This document shows, one piece after another, positions 1-10,899 of a DNA stretch of 64,000 nucleotides; position 1 is the first letter of the stretch, and the number at the start of each line of letters is the position of its first letter. The notes beneath the pieces were generated by a model. The model was not told the DNA's origin. It saw only the letters and a program-made list of their open reading frames with translations, and ran no database searches. The position numbers and the translations under genes were made by a program. The stretch comes from Symbiodinium natans (taxonomy: Eukaryota > Sar > Dinophyceae > Suessiales > Symbiodiniaceae). The DNA lies in the NCBI GenBank assembly GCA_905221605.1, contig CAJNDS010000170.1, forward strand, positions 143,840 through 207,839. Reading direction: 5' to 3'.

Positions 1-129
1 TTGAAGGTCTGCGGCACAACCGTCCAGCATCTAGCCAGATACCCTGTTCCGAACAGAAAACCCTATTTGATCTGTTCCTGATTGGGCAAAGGTTGAAGAG
101 CAGCCGCACAGTCAAATGCAAGGTATTTC

Positions 130-1575
130 TTCAGAGATTGTCCTCCCAGCTGCATGGCGCGGCAAGCCGTTCTGCACGGCAACAGCGACAAGAAGGAGCA
201 CCAACGTGCAAGCGCAAGCACCGCCCCCGTTCTTCAGCAGCCCTTGCAAGCTCATTCGCATCAGGATACTCCGAGAGCAGCTCAGCAAGGGCAAAGTCAG
301 TTCCGAGGTGTGTCTTCACTTCGCACGTCAGAGATCGTAGCGAAGAAAACAGATTGTCCTCCCAGCTGCATTGGCGCCGGCCGTTTTGCACGGCAACAGC
401 GACAAGAAGGAGCACCAACGTACAAGCGCAAGCACCACCCCCGTTCTTCAGGAGCCCTTGCAAGTTCATTCGCATCACGATACTCCGAGAGCAGCTCAGC
501 AAGGGCAAAGTCAGTTCCGAGGTGTGTCTTCACTTCGCACGTCAGAGATCGTAGCGAAGAAAACAGATTGTCCTCCCAGCTGCATTGGCGCGGCAAGCCG
601 TTCTGCACAGCAACAGCGACAAGAAGGAGCACCAACGTGCAAGCTCAAGCACCACACCCGTTCTTCAGCAGCCCTTTGCAAGTCCATTCGCATCAGGATA
701 CTCCGAGAGCAGCTCAGCAAGGGCAAAGTCAGTTCCGAGGTGTGTCTTCACTTCGCACGTCAGAGATCGTAGCGAAGAAAACAGATTGTCCTCCCAGCTG
801 CATTGGCGCGGGCCGTTTTGCACGGCAACAGCGACAAGAAGGAGCACCAACGTGCAAGCGCAAGCACCACCCCCGTTCTTCAGGAGCCCTTGCAAGTTCA
901 TTCGCATCACGATACTCCGAGAGCAGCTCAGCAAGGGCAAAGTCAGTTCCGAGGTGTGTCTTCACTCCGCACGTCAGAGATCGTAGCGAAGAAAACAGAT
1001 TGTCCTCCCAGCTGCATTGGCGCGGCAAGCCGTTCTGCACGGCAACAGCGACAAGAAGGAGCACCAACGTGCAAGCGCAAGCACCACCCCCGTTCTTCAG
1101 CAGCCCTTGCAAGTTCATTCGCATCAGGATACTCCGAGAGCAGCTCAGCAAGGGCAAAGTCAGTTCCGAGGTGTGTCTTCACTTCGCACGTCAGAGATCG
1201 TAGCGAAGAAAACCCATTGTCCTCCCAGCTGCCATGGCGCGGCAAGCCGTTTTGCAGGGCAACAGCGCCAAGAAGGAGCACCACGGCAACAGCGACAAGA
1301 AGGAGCACCAACGTGCAAGCTCAAGCACCACACCCGTTCTTCAGCAGCCCTTGCAAGTTCATTCGCATCAGGATACTCCGAGAGCAGCTCAGCAAGGGCA
1401 AAGTCAGTTCCGAGGAGTGTCTTCACTTCGCACGTCAGAGATCGTAGCGAAGAAAACAGATTGTCCTCCCAGCTGCGTTGGCGAGGCAAGCCGTTTTGCA
1501 CGGCAACAGCGACAAAGATTCTCCGAGAGCAGCTCAGCAAGGGCAAAGTCAGTTCCGAGGTGTCTCTGTACACTG
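130..1575. repeat. 215-bp tandem satellite, about 6.7 copies
   Basis: A unit beginning near GATTGTCCTCCCAGCTGCAT recurs at about 136, 352, 566, 784, 998, 1213 and 1459, so the period is 214-218 bp with one 246-bp copy that carries a 30-bp internal duplication near 1283. Copies differ by scattered substitutions; the last copy is cut short near 1570. All six frames are largely open because the unit has few stop codons, but the period is not a multiple of three, so each frame changes at every unit. I read it as a noncoding satellite and leave out the overlapping open frames of up to 349 codons. Confidence 0.93.
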
Positions 1576-1856
1576 CTGTAGACATAGATGCCAGCAACTG
1601 AGCTCAGAACCCATGTGGTGGTGGTTGCCGTCCTGTTCAAGGGTATCGGTATTGGTCAGCTTTCTTGCATTGTGAGCATGTGTCTTGGATAGGAGTCGGA
1701 CGTAGCGCTGATGTTGGAAGCCAAGATGGTACTTGTGGAGGTTGTGGTTTCCAAGACCTCTGCTTTGCTGCTGGAACTTCAGGAATCGAAGTACCATGAC
1801 CGGGGCCTGGAGGGTGACCCTGCAGGACAGCACACCTTGGCAGGAGCACCTGAGGC

Positions 1857-1892
1857 AATATATATGTATATATATATATATATATACATATG
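1857..1892. repeat. TA microsatellite
   Basis: An almost pure TA run with a TG interruption. Similar short TA runs are at about 24,195-24,250, 25,650-25,670 and 33,763-33,783. Confidence 0.9.
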
Positions 1893-1986
1893 CAATATTC
1901 AGAATAGACAGCTGTGCCACTGGCCCAAACCGTTCCAAGCCAGTTCCGAGCCGCAGGCTGCGGGACCGGTGCAACCGCCGGGCTGG

Positions 1987-2361
1987 TCACAACAAACGGA
2001 CCTTAGCATGAGATCTGTGTTTGCCCATCCTGGCAGTATGTTGCGTGCTGTATTTTGCTCGAACTCTGCTTGCGTTCTGCTTCTCCGGCTTTGGGATGCC
2101 TACTAGCTCAGCTTCAGACAGGTATCGCTGCTGTTGACGGCGAAAAGGAACCGGGGTGGCAATGTAAGCCTGAAACCGGTGTGCACCCAGAGAATCACAA
2201 AGGTACTGAAGAGTCTTTGATTGAGTTATAGAGACTCGGGCGCATGAGCAAGGTATGCACTCATAAGACTTCAACAAAAAAACCTGCAAAATCGGACGAC
2301 TGAACCATACATCGAAAACTAGAACGGCCCAACCGGAAACCAGAGCTGAATCGGAAACCAA
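1987..2361 (-). CDS. Candidate exon(s) of an unidentified gene
   Basis: The minus frame is open and reads as ordinary globular protein in its middle, for example CDSLGAHRFQAYIATPVPF followed by a charged KPEKQNASRVRAKYS stretch. No family was recognised. Limits are those of the open frame, not of proven exons; splice sites were not resolved. The orientation agrees with the other minus-strand genes further right. It could be chance coding potential in a GC-balanced genome. Confidence 0.3.
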   Translation of the reverse strand: MVSDSALVSGWAVLVFDVWFSRPILQVFLLKSYECIPCSCARVSITQSKTLQYLCDSLGAHRFQAYIATPVPFRRQQQRYLSEAELVGIPKPEKQNASRVRAKYSTQHTARMGKHRSHAKVRLL

Positions 2362-2490
2362 AAATGAAAAATCGGAAACAAAGACTCACTTCTTAACAAG
2401 GTTTCTGGTTCGCACTTTGTGTGTCGTAGTACTGATTCCGCGGCGGTTTCTGACTCGCAGTTGCTGATTCGTAGTTTCTGATTCGAAGGC
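2310..2490. repeat. Short dispersed TCGGAAACC / TTCTGATTCG repeats
   Basis: Several degenerate copies of TCGGAAACCA-like words are followed by copies of TTTCTGATTCG-like words in the opposite sense. The origin is unknown. Confidence 0.45.
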
Positions 2491-2499
2491 TGGCTTCTG

Positions 2500-3860
2500 A
2501 TTTTGTGCGTCAGCAGCACGCCCAATGTTGCGCTTATCCCCTGCATGGCCTGATGCGATCACCAGCCCGTGCTGCAGTGCTGAACGCAACCTTGACTTGC
2601 ACTTCCGCAGTGAATCCGGACCTGCAAATGGAGCGTGGCCACTCATTTTACAGGCAAAGGAGTGTGCCCTGAAAGGAGCCATAGGCTGGCCTTGGCTGCT
2701 CCGTGCTGAGGGGCAGAACCTACCAAGACTGCACATGTTCTACATACTCCATTCCTTTCGACATGAAACGTGGATTTCAGCTGTTCACCTGCAACAGGGG
2801 AAATGAAAAACTTTTGTGTCTCTTGGCAGCGGCTGCAAGCCAGGCACGGGAGGCACGTGGTACGAGCATCAGGTGGAATGCTGGCACGAATTACCGATTT
2901 GGGGAACTCACACTACTGTGGGCTGTTGAGACTTGCGTCGGACTTGTTGACCTTAAAACCATGCTCGGTTCGAGACCTGACTTTGGCGCTACCATCCCAC
3001 TTGAGGCACTCAACTCGCGCACATGTCACACTGACGTGTTGCACTAAGATCAGCATGATGCCGCGCCTCAAAATACAGCAAGCCTCTCGTCAAGCTTGGT
3101 TCATCTACAAAAATGTCATCGCCGACTCCTGCCAAGCTACAGTAGACATTCAACACCCAATTCAACACCCAACCAGCACCATGCACTACTCGGGCTGTGT
3201 GCTGCAGAGGAGCGCGAGCTCCAACAAGTGTTGTCTCACTTTGGGACTCAGTTTTAATAGATGGAACGGATGCAGGACACGGCTGCCTGAAGGTGCCCCA
3301 CTTCACCACTCCCTGCACCCCTGCACATCCCTTCGGGCCACCGCGTGTACAAGGCAGGGACTCATCTGTGCCCACATGCCGCACATGTATGGCTGTTATT
3401 CACCTTCAGTGAAGTCTTCATTTTGACAAGTGACAAGGAACCCCGGAAAAGTGTTTCATGACTTCTCACCATGCCTCGCCAAAAGCGAAAATTGTCTTTG
3501 GCTGACGTTTTTGTCTCAGAGGTCCTCCACCTATCAGCGTGGACGAGAGCTGGAACTGCGTTGGTGTGGAAGGAAGTTCTTGAGGTGTCAGGACATCCTT
3601 GGATCAATGGAGCTGGCCGCAAACTTCAAGCACGATGCAGCACGCTGGATTCCTGGAACAAACTGCTGAACTGAAAAAACTTGTCGGTGTAAGCGTCGGC
3701 TTCGAGCGTATATAGAGCTCCAGCGAGCATACCCTTGGGCACCTGACGCTCTACTGGCCAACAGCTGCAGGAAGATACTCGCAGGATTTGCAGACTCGCC
3801 TTGAACGTGATGTCCAAGGTGTCACCTCAGGCCACTTCCATGCGACCGGCCACTGAGGCA
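2500..3860. other. No recognisable gene
   Basis: Only short overlapping open frames occur on both strands; none carries a motif I know. A minus frame near 3,010-3,200 (GDDIFVDEPSLTRGLLYFEA) could be an exon, but no boundaries could be set. Confidence 0.4.
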
Positions 3861-3865
3861 CCTTC

Positions 3866-4144
3866 TTAGGTGACACGAGGTATCACCAAGTCCATTGCTG
3901 GAAGCCGTGCACCGCGACAGAGCTTGTGTAAAGGTCGCATCAGGCTGTGCCGAGTCCTGTCCTGCCATATGAGAAGGACTTGAATCGAGTGTCTAATATC
4001 ACCATCTCGCACGCTTTCCAGGCCTACAAAGCGAATTCCACCACACTGCGTGCTGAAGCCGAAGTTATATGCCATCGGTGCTGAAATGCGAATCGCTTCG
4101 GCCTTTGAAGGACACATAGCAAGGGACACCGCTTCTAAGAACAT
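3866..4144 (-). CDS. Candidate exon of an unidentified gene
   Basis: The 92-codon minus frame has a protein-like middle (FSTQCGGIRFVGLESVRDGD and then a hydrophobic/charged helix). No domain was recognised. Start and end are frame limits only; it is probably one exon of a spliced minus-strand gene. Confidence 0.32.
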   Translation of the reverse strand: MFLEAVSLAMCPSKAEAIRISAPMAYNFGFSTQCGGIRFVGLESVRDGDIRHSIQVLLIWQDRTRHSLMRPLHKLCRGARLPAMDLVIPRVT

Positions 4145-4149
4145 CTGAA

Positions 4150-5370
4150 GGCTTCCTCTACCTGCAGCCCTTCATTCGTCTTTCAGCTGGGTAGCATCTA
4201 CCGAAGGTCGGAAGATGATGCGAATAGCATTGCTCAGGGAGCTCCCAACCTGGCACAGTGCAACAAAAACATACAAAAACCCTCCATACCTTCCAATCGC
4301 GCTTCCTGAATCACAAGTTGAGGCCCTGACGGCTCCACCCAAGCGAGTGGAAGGGGAGGCCAGCATGATCTGCACATCCGCGAATGTCTGCACAGGGCTG
4401 GCTGCCACCTAAGCCAGATCGTGGCAGAGCCTTTGTCCGACTCCCGAAAGCTCGCAGCTTGCAAAGCTTACTTCCGGAACACTGCGCACCTGCGCCGATG
4501 AGACACCATCGACCTGTCTGCAAGCAAAGTTAGTGCAGCCCGCAAGAACGCACCGACTTCACATGACTTCACAAAACTTCCAACACAACTTGCACAGCAC
4601 CAGCCTCCAGCGTCCACACGTTAAATTCTGGATTGATCAGAGGATTGAGAGCCTCGGCAACAAGAGCGTCTGCAAGCGCAAAGCTGGCCAAAGGCGCTGC
4701 AGACTCTGCGAAGCCTCCACACGCAGCACGTACGTATTGTTGCGAGGGAGTGCTGCCTGCACTTTGAGCAAATCACACCGCAACATCGCAATGTCACACT
4801 GACCGCCCCCCAGTGTCTAAAACTTAGTCTAAAACTATGCCAGTCAATACTTCGTATAAAAACCTTGGACCTTTGACCTTTACTGTGTTGGTTTCGGCCA
4901 TGGCTTTAGACATTCCGCATGAGCAGTGCTGTTTCTTTCAAGAATCATGGCCTCCCAGGCAAGAACCGCAACATGATCACGCCCTTCACATGAAAGCCTT
5001 AGCGCAGCAGCAGCACTGACGTATATTGAAGTACGCAAGTTACATTCAACTCGATGAAACTTCACTGCACTGGCATTCTTCTCAGAAGCGGTTCTACAGC
5101 GATCGTCGAGCTCAAGCGATATGGACACTGCATGTATATCACGCAAAGAAGCTCAGACAGCCAGCCGACGCCGAGGACAACCAGATTCTCTACATTCTGC
5201 AAATGGTACAACGAAGCGTTACATCAGTCTCTCAAGGAGCCTAAATTGCCATCCTTCGTGTGTACGATCTGTGCTGAGCTACATGAAACCACGTTCCATT
5301 GTCTACCTACAGCTGGCAGATGCTGATGGCATCTGGCGGTCGGGTCTCAGCGCACCAAAAACTCAATGAT
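4150..5370. other. Sparse sequence, no identified gene
   Basis: The best candidate is a minus frame near 4,880-4,990 (GRDHVAVLAWEAMILERNS). Nothing else could be supported. Confidence 0.35.
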
Positions 5371-5379
5371 GCGCGCTGC

Positions 5380-5688
5380 TTATCCTCGTGCCACGTTTCG
5401 CCCGCGAACTGTGGACATGCTGCCTTCCAGGCGGCCAATACGCATGCGCACTGACCTCAGAACCTTGCTCTGGCTCCAGCCTCGTCCACCGGCACCGAGA
5501 CCCAGTGACACTCCAGCACCCGTGCCGCCACTTCTGATGATACCTTCCTCGGCTGTGGTCGCTCTTCCTGCTGATTCAGTCCAATGCGAATACGGGCATA
5601 TTGCGTCTATGCCAGGCAGGAAACGCTCACCATTTGTCGTGCCTGTACCAGGGAAAGAACAAGAGTGAACTGCACTGGAGTGCACCAA
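5380..5688 (-). CDS. Candidate Gly/Arg-rich exon
   Basis: The 102-codon minus frame includes a low-complexity GGTGAGVSLGLGAGGRGW stretch and a basic end (KVLRSVRMRIGRLEG). Function is unknown. It lies just downstream, in the minus direction, of the inverted-repeat element at 5,959-7,513 and may belong to the same gene as the exons at 7.5-8.3 kb. Confidence 0.3.
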   Translation of the reverse strand: MVHSSAVHSCSFPGTGTTNGERFLPGIDAICPYSHWTESAGRATTAEEGIIRSGGTGAGVSLGLGAGGRGWSQSKVLRSVRMRIGRLEGSMSTVRGRNVARG

Positions 5689-5958
5689 TGTGCACCCAAG
5701 TGAACTGTGCTAAACAAGATGCAAAAGGTTGAAAGCATGGCGGGTGTGCTCGACTCCGCTGGTCGCCGACGAGATGCAGCCGCTCCTGTGCTTCATCCAG
5801 CTCTGAATTAGCATGAAAAAGCGCACCAGAAACACAAACCCGTCACGCTGAGCATCTTGCCCCCTTGATCCCCCTTGCCCTTTCCGGAACACTGAGTATG
5901 TCAGAAACTGATGGCTGAATTGCTCCAGCTGTGCAAAAAGTAGCTGCAGAATGGTACA

Positions 5959-6025
5959 TCATGAAGTGGGGGGAGGGGGGTGGGGGGGAGGGGGGGTTTG
6001 CTTATCCATAGCTTATCCTCCATTA
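5959..6025 (+). repeat. Left terminal inverted repeat
   Basis: Starts TCATGAAGTGGGGGG and continues through G-runs to a segment matching the reverse complement of 7,448-7,513, with small differences in G-run length and near the inner end. Confidence 0.85.
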
Positions 6026-6029
6026 AGCA

Positions 6030-7070
6030 TGAGAAGCTGGAATTGCAGAGGATAAGCATAGGATAAGCAAAGGATTTGTACAGGATAAGACAAGTCCAGG
6101 ATAAGCGTAGGATAAGCAAGTTATTCCTTTTGGAACTGATTGCCATTGGGCAGGCTGCAAAACAACTTTTATGAGCATGAGTGTTGTTCAAAGAGATGCT
6201 GTGAAATAGCCCACAAAGAGAGAACCGATAAGCAAAGAGATGCTCTGCAATAGCCCACAAGAGACAACCGACAAGCCTTCAAAGACGGGTCACACGTCAA
6301 GAGCCGTGCGCTGACTACATCAAAAGCAAAGGCCAATGTTTTGGGGTTTAGGGTCTCGGGTTTAGGGTCAAAAGGGTTTAGGGCAAAGGGTAAAGAAGCC
6401 GATAAGCACAGATGAGCCAGGAGAATCCCGCAGGATAAGGTCAGGATAAACCCAAGATAAGGGAGAATCCCCTTAGTGGGCAAGGATTTCAGGCATGAGC
6501 GCAGGATAAGCCCAGGATAAGCCCAGGATAAGCTCAGGATAAGGGAGAATCCCCTGAGCGGGCAGGGGCTTCAGGGATGAGCACAGGATAAGCCCAGGAT
6601 AAGCCCAGGATAAGCCTAGGATAAGCCCAGGATAAGGGAGAATCCCCTAAGTGGGCAAGGATTTCTGGGATAAGCACAGGATAAGCCCAGGATAAGCCCA
6701 GGATAAGCCTAGGATAAGCCGAGGATAAGCCCAGGATAAGGGAGAATCCCCTATGTGGGCAAGGATTTCAGGGATAAGCACAGGATAAGCCCAGGATAAG
6801 CCCAGGATAAGCCTAGGATAAGCCCAGGATAAGCCCAGGATAAGGGAGAATCCCCTTAGTGGGCAAGGATTTCAGGGATAAGTGCAGGATAACCAGGATA
6901 AGCCTACGATAAGCCCAGGATAAGCCCAGGATAAGGGAGAATCCCGTTAGTGGGCAAGGATTTCAGGGGTGAACCCAGGGTAAGCCCAGGCTAAGACCAG
7001 GATGAGGGAGAACCCCCTTTTGAGCAAGGATTTTCAGGGGTGAGCCCAGTAAACAGGTTGTTGGGGCTTA
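6030..7070 (+). repeat. GGATAAGC-type satellite core
   Basis: Dozens of CCAGGATAAGC 11-mers are grouped in higher-order units that each carry GGGAGAATCCCC and GGGCAAGGATTTC. About seven such units are visible between 6,410 and 7,050. The G-rich inner strand always runs in the same direction. Confidence 0.92.
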
Positions 7071-7447
7071 AGGTCAAGTGTCTCGGGGTTTGCTGCTTGT
7101 AAGGGCTTAGGGCTGAGGGTTGAGCGTTTCGGGGAAACCCCGGAATGAAATCAGCGGCATAGTCTCATCCCTAAGCCTGAAACCCTAAACCATTTCGACG
7201 CATTCAACCTTCAACAGTTAAACCCTGAACTTTCCAAAGTGTAAACCCAGAACTCCTTTCAAGACTCATCGGTGTTCATTCGCAACTCCATTTTTCATCT
7301 TCCAAATGAGTTTTTTGTGTGTCTCAGATGTCCATATGGATTCACAATGGAGAGATTTCAGACCACAAAGTTCTCGTCGAAGCTTCATGGATTATACCAG
7401 GATTAGCTAAGGATTAACCAAGGATTTCCAAGTATGCCAAAAGTGAT

Positions 7448-7513
7448 TAATGTAGCATAAGCTATGGATAAGCAAACCCCCCTCCCCCCCACCCCCCTCC
7501 CCCCACTTCATGA
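7448..7513 (-). repeat. Right terminal inverted repeat
   Basis: Reverse complement of the left end: AAGCTATGGATAAGCAAAC, C-runs, then CCCCACTTCATGA at the outer border. Confidence 0.85.
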
Positions 7514-8331
7514 GTACAAGTGGGCCTGCATCTCCGAGTAGTCCTCGAAAGGGGGGAAGGCAAATCGCATGCAATGGCGAGTCAACGGTGTCCACATGTG
7601 CTGCGCCATCCGCATGTTCTTCGACCTGTGACCTATTCTGACCTGCTCCGGGCGGGGGAGGGGGGAGGCAGTTTGCGCCATTGTGCCGCTTGTGCCTTGG
7701 TTTCCACCACCTTGCAGCGGTAGTAAGCCTCGCAGCGATCCTGTCCAACTGGCGGCTCTGTCACCGTTGTTGGCTGAAAGAACATGCACCTTGTCGTACA
7801 TTCGTACCATCAAGAAATCGGCAGCCATTGACCTTAGCTCCAGAATATGAAGAACCACTTCAGACATAACGTCTTCCTCGCCTGCGAACAAGCACAATAT
7901 TTGCAGTGCCATGGCACGCAATCTGCACCAGGGCTAAACAGGAACCCAGTTGGATGACGATGGGCACCTTGCGAGGGATCTATCACATCGATCTCACATC
8001 GACCTTGCGTCCTCGACTTCAGACGAGGAGCCAAGCTGATCTGGCGGCCAATTCCAGAAGAGTCCACAATAAGACGCAAGCCGTACATGTAAACGGCATC
8101 CCTGACATCTGTGACAGACAACTGCTGCAGGCTTTGGCAGGCATGGACACCTGATTGCCTGGTTTCAACACCGCCCACAGTACGCTTCTTGCTACGCTTC
8201 TGCACAAAGCCGGTGCCATCATCAACCTCGAGGGGCGGATGCGGCAGAAATGGCTTTTTCTGAAGAGTCGCCTTGTGCAAGGTTTTTGCACAAGAACTGC
8301 CTTGATCTGCCTCCCTGTAGGTGGCTGACAC
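7514..8331 (-). CDS. Unidentified gene, at least three exons, interrupted by the TIR element
   Basis: Two long overlapping minus frames look coding. The first (8,331 down to about 7,910) contains KRSKKRTVGGVETRQSGVHA and then VTDVRDAVYMYGLRLIVDSS. The second (about 7,900 to 7,514) contains EEDVMSEVVLHILELRS, VRMYDKVHVLSANNGD and RFAFPPFEDYSEMQAHLY. A CAG acceptor near 7,895 probably joins them. The second frame runs into the inverted repeat and stops after two more codons. If the element and one GTACA copy are removed, the frame continues past the junction for about 35 codons. No protein family was recognised. A competing frame is open over 7,520-7,740, so the exact exon set is uncertain. Confidence 0.45.
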
Positions 8332-8394
8332 GCTTCACACTCATCTTTGGCTCACAGCTGTTGCTCCAGCTGAAGTCGCAGCTCCAAAAGAAGT

Positions 8395-8915
8395 TCACCT
8401 CAGCACAACTGCTGGGCTGACCCTGGCTGTCACAGCAGCATGCAAACGGAAGCTGCTAGCCTTGCACAACTTGCGCACAAGCCACTGCAATGACGCAGCC
8501 GGTGTTTGCGACATCCTGAGGCGCATCACTGCTTCCAGACAGGCCATACGATGGGCATGTGCAACCACCAGTCCTCCAGCTTCAGTGGCGGGTCCGCAAG
8601 TTCGAGAAGTTGAAGGAGCGTGATGTGCTTGTGAAGGTCGCTGGAATCTGGCACAGGCATTTGTCGATGCAGCACCAGCTGAATATTCCAGATTACAGAA
8701 ACGTGCAAAATATGCAGGTTTGTTGCACGCACCTGGAGAAGAGCCGGCAACATGAAATTTGGCACCCTCAGCAAGCAGATCAAGATACCAAGCTTCAAGA
8801 CGCTCTGCATTTGCAAGCTCCAAATTGGCAGCCCCAACCGCCCGGTGTGGACATTTGTGCAGCTTGCCCTCCCTGCTAACAGGGATAGGGGCACTCTCCA
8901 AATCGATGAGTTCAT
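8395..8915 (-). CDS. Unidentified gene, Ala-rich helical protein exons
   Basis: A 168-codon minus frame reads EGKLHKCPHRAVGAANLEL, AERLEAWYLDLLAEGAKFHV and later EAGGLVVAHAHRMACLEAV. A CCAG/GTGCG site near 8,735 could be an exon border, so part of the frame may be intron. No family was recognised. It lies upstream in the minus direction of the 7.5-8.3 kb exons and may be the same transcription unit. Confidence 0.42.
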
Positions 8916-9297
8916 GGGGTTTCGGAGGGCTCAGGAACAGGTTTAGCTACATGTAATTGTTAAGTGCCCGGCTATGTGCATGGCTATGCTGTGTGCATTG
9001 ATGTAGTACCAACAACAGACGTCGAAATGTCGGCTTTGGCAATCCAGGCATTGCGGTAATTCGGCAGCAGGTTAGTCAGGTTTTGCAGTCTGGTCATGCA
9101 ATCTAGCAACATCGTCAGGCTTCGCATCAGCACCCGACTGAGGGCCCGTCAATACTGGGAAAGCCAATCCCCGCCACGATCATGAGCACCGCTTCCCTTA
9201 CCAAACCATGGTTAACACGGTGTTGTTGGTGCACAAGTGCACAACGCATAGCAATTCGAGCCAAAGCCACTCCAGACCCAGCATGTCCTGGCAAGAG

Positions 9298-9610
9298 TTA
9301 CATGGCAATCAGCACATCTTGTTTCATGATGACCTTCGTGTTCCAATGTGTTCTATCATCTGCAGTTGCACCATGTTGTAATATCTTGTATGACATCTCT
9401 TCGCTCTCAATAGCCCTGGCCTCAACAACCACCCCGGCGGGAGGATTCGCGATGTTGTGATCTCCCAAGCTGGGGCACCAAGTTTTTACCTGCACGCGGA
9501 AGGCCGTTCCGGGAAGCTACCGCATCCTCCACTGGTTCTCTGGGTCGAAGACCAGAATGCAGCCCCTTGCTCCGCTCCGATGCTGTCAGGGGCTCTAGAC
9601 CTGGTGCAAG
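9298..9610 (-). CDS. Unidentified gene, two probable exons
   Basis: The minus frame at 9,298-9,495 encodes SLGDHNIANPPAGVVVEARA and then SEEMSYKILQHGATADDRTH, ending in a stop after QDVLIAM. An upstream block at about 9,505-9,605 reads ERSKGLHSGLRPREPVEDAV and ends in GCAG/GT, so the two may be neighbouring exons. The regular, charged sequence suggests a real protein, but no domain was recognised. The C-terminus would be at 9,298. Confidence 0.42.
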
Positions 9611-9619
9611 TCAGCCAGC

Positions 9620-10125
9620 CTGGCAGTGGTTGTCAGAACCACATGTTCCGTGATCTCCTTAGTTTGGGAAGACTCTATACAGGTGTTTGGGCTCGTGTGG
9701 AATATGCGCAAGACCTGGCACACCTCTTTGCCCATGAGTGCCTTAAACCCGCAGTGACGCTGCATCCTGCTTAAGCTGCGATAACCAACTACCTGGAAAA
9801 CTGGCTTTAAATTTGCTGGTTTTGCTGAGACACCACATGGGCATTGCTGCGGGGTGTCCCAGTCAACGCACGTGCCCAGCCTCAAAAACAACCGCTTCGG
9901 AGTTGAGGGTGCACGAAAGCTGCGTGCGTGTCTGGCGGCCATGTCGTTTTGCTGTCAAGGTGCGTCTGTCCCTGGCATCAGGGTGTTTCCCAACTTACGC
10001 AGTACCATGACACACTATCTTCATCTACCCTGCACACCAACCGTGAAAGCAGCAACACGTTGCAGCTACTTGCGAACACATGCCACGCAAACATGTCCAC
10101 CTTGCTACAGTGCGTCAACATGCGA
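9620..10125. other. No identified gene
   Basis: Overlapping short frames on both strands without recognisable motifs. It is probably intron or intergenic sequence of the minus-strand genes. Confidence 0.35.
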
Positions 10126-10130
10126 CAAGC

Positions 10131-10358
10131 TCAGCACACCTTCATCGTGATTTTGCGGGTCATGACGAAGGCCCCAGAAGGCTCAATGACCGGATGTCTG
10201 AGGTCGATTGCATCGAAAGCCTCCAGGTGTTCCAGCACTGGCAGAGAGGAATCTGCCCGTGGCTGCCACCACGCAACACTGGGACTTTCTCGGTACATTT
10301 TTGGAGGCCTTTCCGTCCTTGCTGAAGCTTTTTGCTTCGAACTTGGTGATGACAGCAC
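10131..10358 (-). CDS. Candidate exon of an unidentified gene
   Basis: The minus frame reads YRESPSVAWWQPRADSSLPV and then LEAFDAIDLRHPVIEPSGAF, which is protein-like with balanced charge. No family is known to me. A second minus frame over 10,183-10,398 is also open, so the choice of frame is tentative. Confidence 0.33.
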   Translation of the reverse strand: MLSSPSSKQKASARTERPPKMYRESPSVAWWQPRADSSLPVLEHLEAFDAIDLRHPVIEPSGAFVMTRKITMKVC

Positions 10359-10737
10359 CGAAGCCCGGCTCCTGTGACAGCTGCGCTCGTCTCAGCACCC
10401 AAACCTCTGGGAAATGCTGTGTTTACCCCAAGCAACCTTTGACAACCTCGGCAACACTGCTCCTGGAATGTATGTCGGCCCTCGATATGAAACACGACGA
10501 TTTGAATGTAGAGAACGACCTGACGCATCCGGCCAAAATACATCAACTTATGCAACGTGGCAATAAAAAAACTCTGCGAGATCCCCGACAGCAGAATCGG
10601 GACGCCCCCGACAGCACCAAAAAGTTGCAAAAGTTTTTGAAAAGTGAGATGTTGGCTTGCTGAGACAGAGGGTGTTGTGTCTACTGGGTGTGGGTTCCCT
10701 CCAGGTTGACATGGCTGGCTATACACACAGATGCAGA

Positions 10738-10815
10738 AACACACATACCCACGCACACACAGAGATCCAACAACACGCTCACATACACACACGCACACAC
10801 ACACACACACACAGA
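10738..10815. repeat. CA microsatellite
   Basis: Degenerate CACACA runs ending in an uninterrupted (CA)n near 10,790-10,813. A GT run at 11,437-11,456 is similar. Confidence 0.9.
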
Positions 10816-10899
10816 GAAATCCAAAAGCAAGGTAACATGCATTCTGGTGTGCCCTGCGTTTGTTGGCATGCATTGGGGCGTGCGCAAGCTCAAAAAGTG

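Larger units (their letters stand above)
5954..7518. mobile_element. TIR element (1.55 kb) with satellite core and 5-bp target duplication
   Basis: The two ends (5,959-6,025 and 7,448-7,513) are inverted copies of each other over about 65 bp. They begin TCATGAAGTGGGGGGAGG and run through G-runs into TTTGCTTATCCATAGCTTAT. The pentamer GTACA lies directly outside both ends (5,954-5,958 and 7,514-7,518), as expected for a target-site duplication. The interior contains no transposase frame. It is filled by degenerate CCAGGATAAGC repeats arranged in higher-order units of roughly 110-130 bp, each ending in a GGGAGAATCCCCT..GTGGGCAAGGATTTCAGGG block. TTTAGGG-like words are present near 6,340-6,400. 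I infer a non-autonomous DNA transposon (MITE-like) whose core is a satellite. The superfamily is not assigned. Confidence 0.8.

Noticed and set aside
154-1203. 349-codon and other long open frames over the first 1.5 kb
   Set aside because: They are read across 214-218 bp satellite units that shift frame at every copy; six-frame openness shows this is repeat composition.
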